From positions 1 to 64,000 of the forward strand of contig SBGQ01000043.1 of assembly GCA_006226965.1 (NCBI GenBank): a DNA stretch of 64,000 bases. The letters are read 5' to 3'. This stretch comes from a bacterium (GTDB lineage Bacteria > Bacteroidota > Rhodothermia > Balneolales > M1805). The position numbers were made by a program, and so were the translations under genes. The notes beneath the pieces are model-generated. The model had not been told where the DNA came from and did no database searches. It saw nothing but the letters and a program-made list of their open reading frames with translations. Shown piece by piece: positions 48,397-58,200 of this stretch. Every line of letters begins with the position of its first letter. Position 1 is the first letter of the stretch.

Positions 48397-49194
48397 ATGA
48401 AAATCAATTTCTTAAAGGCAATTTCTATTGCACTTATCTCTATTGCTGTAATCTCTTGTAAAGATTCTACAACAACAGACAATTCGCTCGAACTTCTCTC
48501 TATTACTTCTGCTGAATCGGGCGATTACATCTTGCATCTTTCCGGCTTAAAACCACTCGAAACCGGCTACAATCGTTTGTTTTGGGATGTTTCTAAAGCT
48601 GGAACTACTGTCGAAATCGATTCAATTCTTGTAAATCCGATAATGGATATGACTACAATGACTCACTCTTGCCCCAAAGAAACGCCGTTTTCATCACAAG
48701 ATGCAGATGGTAAGTTTGAAGGCTACATGGTTTTTATCATGCCTAGCGGCGATATGGGCTCGTGGGCTATTACTGCTACCGCATACTTATCAAACGGAGA
48801 ATCGTTTACAGCCGCGGTTGATATAAGTGTGGCTAACTCTTGGAAATTGCAAAGCTTCACCTATAATGAAGTTAAATATTTTGTTTCCTGGGCTAGCCCT
48901 GATGAACCGTTTGTGGGAAAAAACACCGTTCAACTTATGCTCCACAAAAAGGCAACGATGATGAGTTTCCCTTCAACCGATGACCTTAGCTTATCAATTT
49001 ATCCGTACATGGATATGGGTTCAGGCGAGGGCCATTCCGCACCTTATGAACAAGTTGAGCGAATGGGAACGGGGCATTATAAAGGCTCCATCAGTTATAG
49101 TATGAGCGGCGACTGGCAAATTACAGTTTCTGCTAATTCCGGAAGTGAAACCGTTGCCGAAACGGTATTCAACATGAATGTTATCAGTAAATAA
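48397..49194 (+). CDS. lipoprotein with tandem Met/His-rich Ig-like (YtkA/FixH-like) domains
   Basis: Lipobox AVISC; NPIMDMTTMTHSCPKE...MPSGDMGSWAITATAY and YPYMDMGSGEGHSAPYE...YSMSGDWQITVSA. Confidence 0.65.
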   Translation: MKINFLKAISIALISIAVISCKDSTTTDNSLELLSITSAESGDYILHLSGLKPLETGYNRLFWDVSKAGTTVEIDSILVNPIMDMTTMTHSCPKETPFSSQDADGKFEGYMVFIMPSGDMGSWAITATAYLSNGESFTAAVDISVANSWKLQSFTYNEVKYFVSWASPDEPFVGKNTVQLMLHKKATMMSFPSTDDLSLSIYPYMDMGSGEGHSAPYEQVERMGTGHYKGSISYSMSGDWQITVSANSGSETVAETVFNMNVISK

Positions 49195-49205
49195 ATAAAT
49201 CGCGT

Positions 49206-49291
49206 GGGCTCAGTGGGTCAAAGCTGGAAGTTACTGGCGGAATAGCAACTCTAATTCCCGCGAAGACTCCCAACGACCCATTGAAGCTCCC
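49206..49291 (+). ncRNA. candidate structured leader RNA / riboswitch-like element upstream of the TonB receptor
   Basis: Long imperfect stem GGGCTCAGTGGGTC (49206-49219) / GACCCATTGAAGCTCCC (49275-49291), internal GCGGAAT/ATTCCCGC stem, followed by TTTTAAT; ATG at 49309. Confidence 0.45.
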
Positions 49292-49308
49292 TTTTAATAC
49301 GTATAGCT

Positions 49309-51480
49309 ATGTATATACTTTTTATCGTTTTACTGATTATATCGCCCAATAGGCTTGTTTTGGTGGATGCACAGAACAAAGAACCTATCGCAGACGCATA
49401 TGGAATAACTTCATCCGGCAAGCTACTCATAAGTAATTCTGACGGTGTAATCGAGGTAAACAAAGAAATCCAACATCTCCAGATAAGCCACATAAACTAT
49501 CACACACTGCATATACTTGCTCCTTTTCCTGATACTGTTTTCATGCAAGCTCAAACTTATACAGGAAAAGATATTCTGGTAATCGGGAAAAAACAGGAAA
49601 ACGCTCAGATACATCAATATCAAGATTTCACAATAAACCAACCTGTTGAGCGACAATTGAGACAAATTGAAGGCTTGCAACTGGTTCAACGCGGGGCTTT
49701 TGCTTGGGAACCAATGGTTAGAGGCTTAAGTGACCAACGTTTAAGTGTTTCGATTGATGGGATGCGCGTTTATGCTGCTTGTACCGATAAAATGGACCCT
49801 CCAACCGCTTATATTGAAACAGGAAATCTTGAACAGATTACGATTCAAAAGGAAAGCAACTCTGGTTTAGAATCAGGAAACGGATTTGCAGGATTGCATT
49901 TAAAATTGCAAGAAGCACGATTTCAACATCAGTCCCTTCAACTCAGCTCAGGTTTTCGAGCACCCGACTCCTATCGCTTCTTTAGTATGACCGGAAACTC
50001 AGGTTGGCAAACGCAAGCGATTCGTTATTCAGTTTCTTTCAAACAAGCTGATGATTTTTCGGCATCCGATAATCAAGTCATAAAGAATTCGGGATTCAGC
50101 AAATTGAACGCCTCAATAAATCATCGTTGGCTGGATAAATCATTCACTGTCTCAAACACATTTATTTATGATGATGCCTGGGAAATGGGTTTTCCCGTTC
50201 TTTTAATGGATGCAACTCGCGCAAAAGCACTTATGCTACGGCAAGAGTGGCAATTCTTACGTCCCAATACATTATGGGCTAATCATTCTTTAATGGGATA
50301 TTACAATTCCGTTCGTCATAAAATGGATGATTACAGTCGGGATGTGGCCAATCGTGACGTAATGAGAAACATGTACATGCCCATGGAAGGAACAACTGAA
50401 ACCTTCGGTTTAACATGGAAAGCACATTCTTTATTCCATTCAAAACTCAATCTTAATATGGAATTGATTCAATCTACCGCAAACGGATTCATGCTTATGG
50501 AGCCCTTAGATACAACTATATCACCCATGTATTTAGACAATTTGTCTGATGTAGTTACACAAGAAGCAAAGTTCGGGTTTAATTATGAGTTTTCTCTGCT
50601 TAACGGTTGGTTAGCAACACCGAATGTGTCTTTATTGGTAAACCATATTTTCACAGACGATGAACGGTATGCGCAATATTTTGAAGAACTGTATCAAAAG
50701 AACACCAACACCAATGTGCGCTTGGCTTTTCAGGCACAAATTACACTTGCTAAACAGGTTGGCTCTTTCGGATATGTGAGCTTCAACACGTCAGTTAACG
50801 AGCGTAATCCAAACCACAATGAACGTTACTCACATTACATCTATAACTATGTTGACGGCTTCTTTTACGAAGGAAATCCTTGGCTTAAAAATGAGTTCAG
50901 CGTTGCTCAGGAAGTCTCATGGCAGCTCAATAAAGACTCTTATAGTTTGAATTTAAGTGGATTTTATCGCTCATTTAATAACTATATATCCGGCGTTTTT
51001 GACGCCAATCTAAGCTCAGAATATTATTCGTTTATGAGATATTCGAATGTTGGCAAAGCAACTCTTTTAGGATTTGAATTACGGGTACTTTCAAATCTAA
51101 CCCATTCCATTTCAATGGATAACCGTATTAGTTATACTAAAGGTAGATTAATCGGCTTAAACGATAACCTTCCGTATATAGCACCGCTCAGTGGTTACTC
51201 GAAAATAAATTGGAATACTTTTATAGGAAAGTTTACGCCCGTAATCGAATGGTCTGCTGCGCAAAACAATATTGCTGACAAAACCAGTATTGAAGACACC
51301 TCAAACGAATGGATGTTAGTTCACGTTTCTTGGGAACAATCATTTTATAATGATAATCTCCTAATCAACGCAGAAATTCAAAACGTTTTCGATACGTTTG
51401 TTGTACGCCATGTTAGTATGGGTAATCTACCTGAACATGGGCGCAGTTTCGGTATAAGTATTAAATACTTATTAAATTAA
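49309..51480 (+). CDS. TonB-dependent outer-membrane receptor, OprC/NosA-like (copper)
   Basis: Plug RQIEGLQLVQRGAFAWEPMVRGLSDQRLSVSIDGMRVYAACTDKMDPPTAYIE; CxxxM (49780-49794) and HKM (50317-50325); C-terminal barrel FGISIKYLLN. Confidence 0.88.
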   Translation: MYILFIVLLIISPNRLVLVDAQNKEPIADAYGITSSGKLLISNSDGVIEVNKEIQHLQISHINYHTLHILAPFPDTVFMQAQTYTGKDILVIGKKQENAQIHQYQDFTINQPVERQLRQIEGLQLVQRGAFAWEPMVRGLSDQRLSVSIDGMRVYAACTDKMDPPTAYIETGNLEQITIQKESNSGLESGNGFAGLHLKLQEARFQHQSLQLSSGFRAPDSYRFFSMTGNSGWQTQAIRYSVSFKQADDFSASDNQVIKNSGFSKLNASINHRWLDKSFTVSNTFIYDDAWEMGFPVLLMDATRAKALMLRQEWQFLRPNTLWANHSLMGYYNSVRHKMDDYSRDVANRDVMRNMYMPMEGTTETFGLTWKAHSLFHSKLNLNMELIQSTANGFMLMEPLDTTISPMYLDNLSDVVTQEAKFGFNYEFSLLNGWLATPNVSLLVNHIFTDDERYAQYFEELYQKNTNTNVRLAFQAQITLAKQVGSFGYVSFNTSVNERNPNHNERYSHYIYNYVDGFFYEGNPWLKNEFSVAQEVSWQLNKDSYSLNLSGFYRSFNNYISGVFDANLSSEYYSFMRYSNVGKATLLGFELRVLSNLTHSISMDNRISYTKGRLIGLNDNLPYIAPLSGYSKINWNTFIGKFTPVIEWSAAQNNIADKTSIEDTSNEWMLVHVSWEQSFYNDNLLINAEIQNVFDTFVVRHVSMGNLPEHGRSFGISIKYLLN

Positions 51481-51583
51481 TTTTTTTATTATCCGAAAGA
51501 GCTCAAGGTTACAATTTGAATCCATCAGACATCTTCTTGTATAAAAATGACACACACTCATAATTGAAATTAGAGAGCAGTTT

Positions 51584-51997
51584 ATGATCACTACCAAATC
51601 TTGCCAATTTGCCATTAGAGCGCTCATCTATTTAGCGTTAAATAGCGATGGCAAACCTATCCAAATCTCGCGATTACATAAAGATTTAAATGTCGGTGCA
51701 GCTTATCTGACGAAAATATTACAACCGCTTACTCAACATGAAATCTTGGTTTCCTATAAAGGAACAAATGGCGGAGTTCAATTAAATCGCCCTGCAGATA
51801 AAATTTCTCTTTATGAAATTGTACACATTATAGACGGCGACGCTTTATTTGATGAATGTGCACTAGGAATACCAACTTGCAGTATCGAAACACCTTGTGC
51901 GTTTCATTTTAAATGGGCTGATATTCGTGATGAAATAAAATTCGCATTTCACGACACAACCATTGCAGATTTAGCTGCATCCGGCGGGCAAGTATAA
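51584..51997 (+). CDS. Rrf2-family transcriptional regulator, paralogue of 38306..38740
   Basis: CQFAIRALIYLALNSDGKPIQISRLHKDLNVGAAYLTKILQPLTQHEILVSYKGTNGGV; FDECALGIPTCSIETPCAF. Confidence 0.92.
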   Translation: MITTKSCQFAIRALIYLALNSDGKPIQISRLHKDLNVGAAYLTKILQPLTQHEILVSYKGTNGGVQLNRPADKISLYEIVHIIDGDALFDECALGIPTCSIETPCAFHFKWADIRDEIKFAFHDTTIADLAASGGQV

Positions 51998-52028
51998 AAA
52001 AAGCTGACTATTTGAGTCAGCTTTTAGT
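51998..52028. terminator. bidirectional Rho-independent terminator
   Basis: AAAAAGCTGACT-ATTTG-AGTCAGCTTTT between convergent genes. Confidence 0.8.
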
Positions 52029-52032
52029 TTGA

Positions 52033-53001
52033 TTATCTAAATTTGACAATCGCATTATCTACGGGTTTAACCGTTCGTAAATAGGTATAAATAGCGCGTA
52101 AATCATCTTCTTTCATTCCGCCATACATGCTCCAGGGCATTTCCGTGTTATAATCATTCGGCCCGAGAACAATTGCAGAATCAGCATAAGACTTAAAGCG
52201 ATTTACGAAATCTTGTTCAGTCCATTTGCCAATCCCGGTAGCTTCATCCGGTGTAATATTCGCTGATGTTGCAAATTTTCCGTTTTCCATCTTGAATTCC
52301 ATTCCACCGGCAAACTGTTTTTCCATTATGAATTGACCTTTGTCCTGAGGAGTATGACAATCCATACAACTTGCAGCTGTAACCAAATAACGACCATAAG
52401 CTACTTTGTCATTTGGATCCGGCTTAGGTTGATGAGCCGGCGGTTGCGGCATCGTTTTTACAATTAAACTCAAGGGGAAATCTAATTGCTGCGGCTCCAT
52501 TTCAAAATTATTCGGCTTCGCATCTAAGGTTCTGATATAGGCAATTACATCCAGAATATCATTCTTATCAATAGTACGATAATTCATGAAAGGCATAATC
52601 GGGAATAACGCATAACCATCTTTATGCATTCCGCCTACAATAGCTTTATAAATTTCTTCATTTGTCCAATTTGATTTACCGGTCGGAGTTAAATTACCCG
52701 GATAAATTTTGCCCGGAAAATTAGTTTCATGACTAAACGGACGTCCGCCTCCGCCATAAACATCGTCATTTACTCTTCCAGAATAAACGGTCATATCACG
52801 CTTGGAGTGACAATCAGCACAAACCATTACATGGTTCACTAAATACTTACCGTTAGCAATTCGGAGTGAATCGGTAGGTAAGGTTATCTTTTCGACTTCG
52901 AAGTCTTTGGGAAGTGCAGTATTAAAATAGATAAGCCCTGCGGCTACAACAAACACTACTAATCCCAGAAATGAGGCTAAAATTATCCCCACTTTTTTCA
53001 T
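52033..53001 (-). CDS. membrane-anchored di-haem c-type cytochrome
   Basis: N-terminal TM; CADCHSK and CMDCHTP haem sites; two cytochrome c domains. Confidence 0.92.
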   Translation of the reverse strand: MKKVGIILASFLGLVVFVVAAGLIYFNTALPKDFEVEKITLPTDSLRIANGKYLVNHVMVCADCHSKRDMTVYSGRVNDDVYGGGGRPFSHETNFPGKIYPGNLTPTGKSNWTNEEIYKAIVGGMHKDGYALFPIMPFMNYRTIDKNDILDVIAYIRTLDAKPNNFEMEPQQLDFPLSLIVKTMPQPPAHQPKPDPNDKVAYGRYLVTAASCMDCHTPQDKGQFIMEKQFAGGMEFKMENGKFATSANITPDEATGIGKWTEQDFVNRFKSYADSAIVLGPNDYNTEMPWSMYGGMKEDDLRAIYTYLRTVKPVDNAIVKFR

Positions 53002-53351
53002 ATGAATCCTCGGCTTTATTTTGAATAGGTTGAATTTTGAGAGAGCTGTTCACGATTAAGCCGCCTAATTGTTCCTTCACTTGTTACATAAGGGACAACA
53101 ATTTTTCGACTTAGATAGCATACCAAATAAAAACAATACTTTGTAAATATCAAAATGTGTGAGCTTTGTGACGAATGGGATTATTTCGGGATTTATTAAG
53201 TTCGATTCACTATTTATTTGATATTCAATTATTGAGCAGAATTTTAGGTATCTTTAGCCCACAAAAAACAACACGTTGATAAGCCCGGCCTTTTGCACTC
53301 GTACGATTCCGATTTTAATCAACCCAACACGCAACGTTCTACTCCTATTTC

Positions 53352-55211
53352 ATGTCATTTGAATCATTCGGCCTAAACGCCCCTATTCTTGAAGCTATCA
53401 AAGCAAAAGGGTTCGAAAACCCAACTCCAATTCAATCAAAAGCAATCCCATTTTTATTAGAAAACCAATCAGACTTAATTGCGTTAGCGGGTACCGGAAC
53501 CGGTAAAACAGCAGCATTTGGCTTACCTCTTTTAGAAAAATTAGACAGAGATTCACAAGATGTTCAATCAGTAATCTTATGTCCAACACGCGAACTTTGT
53601 ATTCAAATTACTAACGAACTTCAATCTTTCGCTGAAAACCTTCCAAAAACATGGATTTTAGCCGTTTATGGAGGCTCTTCCATTCGTGACCAAATTCGTT
53701 CGCTAAGAAAAGGTGTTCAAATTATTGTAGCAACACCCGGGCGTTTAATGGATTTAATGGAACGCGGCGAAGCTGATATAAGCAACGTTAAACATGTAGT
53801 TCTTGATGAAGCCGACGAAATGTTAGATATGGGCTTCAAAGATGATATCGATTCAATTTTATCACAAACTCCTTCTGAGAAAAACGTCTGGTTGTTTTCT
53901 GCAACATTCCCGAAAGAAGTTGAACGTATTGCCCGTACGTACATGAAAGAACCTGCTGAAATTACTATAGGTTCTAAAAATGAAGCACAAAAGAATATCG
54001 AACATGCGGTTTACCTCATTCACGAAAAAGACCGCTATAATGCTTTAAAAAGATTACTGGATTACTATCCGGAAATCTATGGGATGATTTTCTGCCGCAC
54101 ACGATTAGAAACTCAACAAATAGCAGAAAAATTAATTAAAGACGGTTATCCGTCAGCTTCTTTACACGGTGATTTATCACAGGCTCAACGCGACCAAGTA
54201 ATGCGCAGTTTCCGTGAAAAGAATGTGACCATTTTAGTAGCAACAGATGTTGCCGCTCGTGGTATTGATGTTGATAGCGTAACTCACGTTATTCATTACA
54301 ATCTTCCTGACGACATAGAAAGTTACACACACCGAAGCGGAAGAACTGGTCGTGCCGGAAAAACCGGTATTTCAATGGCATTAGTGAATACCCGTGAAAA
54401 AGGTAAAATCTTCGCTATCGAACGCCAAACTGGTTTAAAACTTAACTTCGGTGAAATTCCTGACGGCTCAGCTATTTGTGAGAAGCAACTGTATGCCATG
54501 ATTGAAAAAATGGTAAACGTAACTGTTAACGAATCTGAAATTGAACCATTTATGAGTTTAGTTTTTGCTCAGCTATCAGGAATGACAAAAGAAGAATTAA
54601 TTAAACGCTTTGTATCTATCGAATTCAACCGATTTATTGAGTACTATCGCCACGCAAAACCAATTGAAGCTATTCAAGAACGTGGTAAGAGAGGCAGAGA
54701 TAATGAAGGCGGCCGTGACAGAGACCGAGATCGTGGCGACCGTGGCGGTAGAGACAGAGGTAGAGACCGCGACCGTGAACGCGGACCAAGAGGTGAAGGT
54801 CGAGACCGTGCCGATCGCGGTTCACGTGCAGTTGGTCCAGAAGCAGGAATGGTTCCTTTTATCGTTGAAGGCGTTTCATCAGATTTAAGAAAAGGTGCAT
54901 TAGTTCGCATTTTATGTGATGCAACCAGCTTAGGATCTGATAGTATCGGCCAAATTGCGTTGGTAAAAGGAAATGCAATTATTGATGTTAAAGCCGAAAA
55001 AGCTGATTTAGTTCACAAATTAAGTGAAATTAAATTAGACGGAAGAAATTTAAGAATTCGTGAATTTGTGCGAGACGGAAGGCCGCAAGGTTCCGGGCGT
55101 TCTGAAAGAAGTGACAGAGGACCTCGTGATCGTGATAGAGACAGAGATCGAAATCGCGGACGCCGTGACGGAAGCTCCCGTAATAAAGACGGAAAACGTA
55201 ATCGCATTTAG
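53352..55211 (+). CDS. deaD: DEAD-box RNA helicase (DeaD/CsdA-like) with RG/RD-rich linker and DbpA-like RNA-binding domain
   Basis: Q motif, AGTGTGKT, PTRELCIQ, DEAD (VLDEADEM), SAT, HRSGRTGRAGKTG; RGD/RDRD-rich region; C-terminal basic tail. Confidence 0.95.
   Translation: MSFESFGLNAPILEAIKAKGFENPTPIQSKAIPFLLENQSDLIALAGTGTGKTAAFGLPLLEKLDRDSQDVQSVILCPTRELCIQITNELQSFAENLPKTWILAVYGGSSIRDQIRSLRKGVQIIVATPGRLMDLMERGEADISNVKHVVLDEADEMLDMGFKDDIDSILSQTPSEKNVWLFSATFPKEVERIARTYMKEPAEITIGSKNEAQKNIEHAVYLIHEKDRYNALKRLLDYYPEIYGMIFCRTRLETQQIAEKLIKDGYPSASLHGDLSQAQRDQVMRSFREKNVTILVATDVAARGIDVDSVTHVIHYNLPDDIESYTHRSGRTGRAGKTGISMALVNTREKGKIFAIERQTGLKLNFGEIPDGSAICEKQLYAMIEKMVNVTVNESEIEPFMSLVFAQLSGMTKEELIKRFVSIEFNRFIEYYRHAKPIEAIQERGKRGRDNEGGRDRDRDRGDRGGRDRGRDRDRERGPRGEGRDRADRGSRAVGPEAGMVPFIVEGVSSDLRKGALVRILCDATSLGSDSIGQIALVKGNAIIDVKAEKADLVHKLSEIKLDGRNLRIREFVRDGRPQGSGRSERSDRGPRDRDRDRDRNRGRRDGSSRNKDGKRNRI
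54691..54832 (+). repeat. degenerate low-complexity repeat encoding RDRDRGDRGGRDRGRDRDRERG
   Basis: Repeating (a/g)gag(a)ccg/cgtgac triplets inside the helicase gene. Confidence 0.75.
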
Positions 55212-55219
55212 CACTTTTC

Positions 55220-55253
55220 TCAAAGCCTGAATAACCATTCAGGCTTTTTTTTA
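55220..55253 (+). terminator. Rho-independent terminator
   Basis: AAAGCCTGAATAACCATTCAGGCTTTTTTTT. Confidence 0.85.
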
Positions 55254-55261
55254 TTTATCCG

Positions 55262-58200
55262 TTGGCAAACATGCAAACTTACTATCAGCTAAATAATTTT
55301 AAACTTTGCGTTTTTAAATTATATTCAAGCGTGAGGCGTTTTTACAGTTTTATAGTATCCTTGTTTTGTCGTGTTTGCCTTTTCTTTTTTTTCATCCCTA
55401 TTACCGGATTGGCTCAGGCACCATACATTACAAACTACAGCTCATCTAATTATGATGCTGGAGATGTGAATTGGTCATCAACTCAAGATGATGACGGTTA
55501 TATTTACATTGCAAACTCTGACGGCGTTTTAGTTTATGACGGACACGATTGGACTCTCGTTTCTGTTGCCGGCAGAACCGCTCGTTTAGTAGTTTATGAT
55601 AAAACTCACGGGCTTTTAGTTGGCACAGTAAATGATTTTGGGAAACTCATAAGAAAGGAAAACGGCGAAATTTATTATGAATCGTTTTCAAACTTATTAC
55701 CCACGTCTATCGAATCGTTCAAAACTATTTTCAACATTCTAATCCTGAATAATTTTGTATTTCTTGAAGCTCAGGATGCCATTTATAAATTTGACGGCAA
55801 ATCCATTAAGAACTATACCTTTAACAATTACATTGTAGGCACTTATATAGCTAACAATATTCTTTATGTTATCGGCGACACACATATTTATCAGTTTGAG
55901 AAGGATTCTTTTACAGAGATTTCTACCAGTAACTTCCATGATTTAGGTGAAATCACCTTAATAACTGACACCAACGAAGGTGAATTACTTGTAGTTGTAG
56001 ACTATGAAAAAATATATAAGCTTTCGAACGGGTTAAACGGGAGTTATCAGATATGGAGTAAGAGTGCTCAAGAGCTTCTAAAAAACCACAAACTGTATAT
56101 TTACGCTACCGACAGTTTTAAACATCAATACCGTTTTTTCACGACATACAATTCTGGGGTGTTAGTATTTGATCAAGCCGGAAACCCAATAGTTACTCTA
56201 AATACTGAAAACGGTCTTTCAAGTAATCAGGCTCAATCTATCTTCGTTGATATTGAAAAAAACGTTTGGATATCTACTTCTAAAGGTGTGGACAAAGTAA
56301 ACTTTGAAATCCCTTTTAAAAAATACGATGAACAGTCGGGATTAAGTACTCCGGTACTAAGTGTATTGGAGCATAACGGTGCCGTTTATGCCGGAACAAA
56401 CACAGGCGTTTACATCTTAAGTGAAAAAGAAAATAAATTTATTAGAATTAATACTGAACCCAGTCAATTTTGGGATATAATCCCCTTTAATAAGGGTGTA
56501 TTGGCTGCCGGAGGTAATCATGGTTTGTTTTATATAGAAGGTGAAACCGTTGTAGCTAATTATATTACAGAAATCTCTACAATGAGTATTGCTGTTTCAC
56601 TTACAAACCCCAAACGTATTTATGCTGGTTTGTATGATGGGTTTCTCGTTTTAGACTATAATAATCAGAAACGAGCGTTCGAGTTAGCTTTATCTGTTGA
56701 TGAAATCAAAGCTGATATCAGGACAATAGTTGAGGACACTCAAAATAACATTTGGGCTGGAACTAGTTATTCCGGGCTTTTTAGAGTTAAGCTAAATCAT
56801 GATGGAAATGCAACGGTTAATCGTTACACAGCAAAAGACGGTTATTTTTCATCCGATTATAACCACGTTTTTGGCACTTCAAGATTCCCTGTTTTTACCT
56901 CAAACAATCATTTATACAAATATTCAATTGCAGCTGATTCCTTTGAAGTAATTACTTACCCCGAAACACCAACTATAGATTCTTATCCAAATTTACGATT
57001 CGACGGTAAAGGTCGAATTTGGGATTTATCAAGCAAATTTATTCTCGATACAAAAGACATAAATCGCTCAGACAGTACAAGTCTCAATTTCTTCAAATCT
57101 AAACTATCTGATTTATCGCCGGATGGTGACAATACAGTTTGGCTTGCAACGCGTGGCGCTTTATATAAGTTTGATTTACCGTTTAATCTTCCAGAACCGC
57201 CCGGAATTATAAAACCGGTTCGTGCTCAGTTATCTGCCAATGCAAAGCCCGTCCTAATTGAGCAGGTTTCTGACCAACATTTCCGATTTAATTTACCGCC
57301 TCACACCCCCGCGTTTGATTTAACATTTAGTTACCCGACTTTTATTCAGGAAGAGCAAGTGCGATTTAGGTACTTGATTAATGGTTTCAAACCATCCTTT
57401 TCGGATTGGTCTAAAGCGAACTCGTTTACGATTGCCGGGTTACCTTACGGTAAATTTGAGTTAGTAGCTGAAGCAATTGGCGGAACGGGTCTTTTAAGCA
57501 AACCCGTTTATTTAACAATTGTGCATACCGCTCCGTGGTATTTACGAACACATTATATCATCCTCAATATTTTGATTGTCATTTCTTTGATTTTTGGATT
57601 CAATAAAATCAGGAATTATCAAATATTAAAACGCAATGAATATTTAGAACATATTGTACAAACCAGAACAGATGAAGTAAGAACTCAAAATGACAAGTTA
57701 AAGGAACTGGCTTCTGAAATGGCTAATGCAAATCAGCTTAAGTCAAAAATGCTGCAAATGGCTGTTCATGATCTAAGAAATCCGCTTTCTGTACTTATGG
57801 GTTACTGCGATATCCTTTCCGATGAAGATGATATACAACAACAGAAATTGGTTCTTACTAGTATTGAGCGAGTTATTGAAAAGATGCTTAATTCTATAGA
57901 AGCTCTACTTTCAGCTGATGAAAAAGGAACTATTCAACCTAATTCGGTAAAAGAAGTTCTCGATTTAAGACCCCTAGTTCTCGATGTAATTGCTGATAAC
58001 ACCATTTTAGCCAATCGTAAAAAACAAACACTGGAATCTGAATTAGAGGCCAATTGCTATATTCGAGGCGACCGTTATCAAATTGTAGAGGTGTTTGAAA
58101 ATCTAATAAATAATGCCATAAAATATGCCCCATTGCAGACTAATATCATTGTTAGACTTCAAATACGCGGACTTAACGGGAATCGGGTTGTTCGTTTTAG

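Noticed and set aside
49206-49291. Cobalamin or SAM riboswitch assignment for the leader before the TonB receptor
   Set aside because: The conserved boxes of those classes as I know them do not match; kept only as a generic structured element.
54691-54832. Possible CRISPR or tandem repeat array
   Set aside because: Degenerate in-frame codon repeat within the helicase coding sequence, no spacers or regular period.
54674-55238. Minus-strand SR-rich ORFs 54674..54910, 55013..55207, 55050..55238
   Set aside because: Shadow translations of the RG/RD-rich repeat of the DEAD-box helicase.
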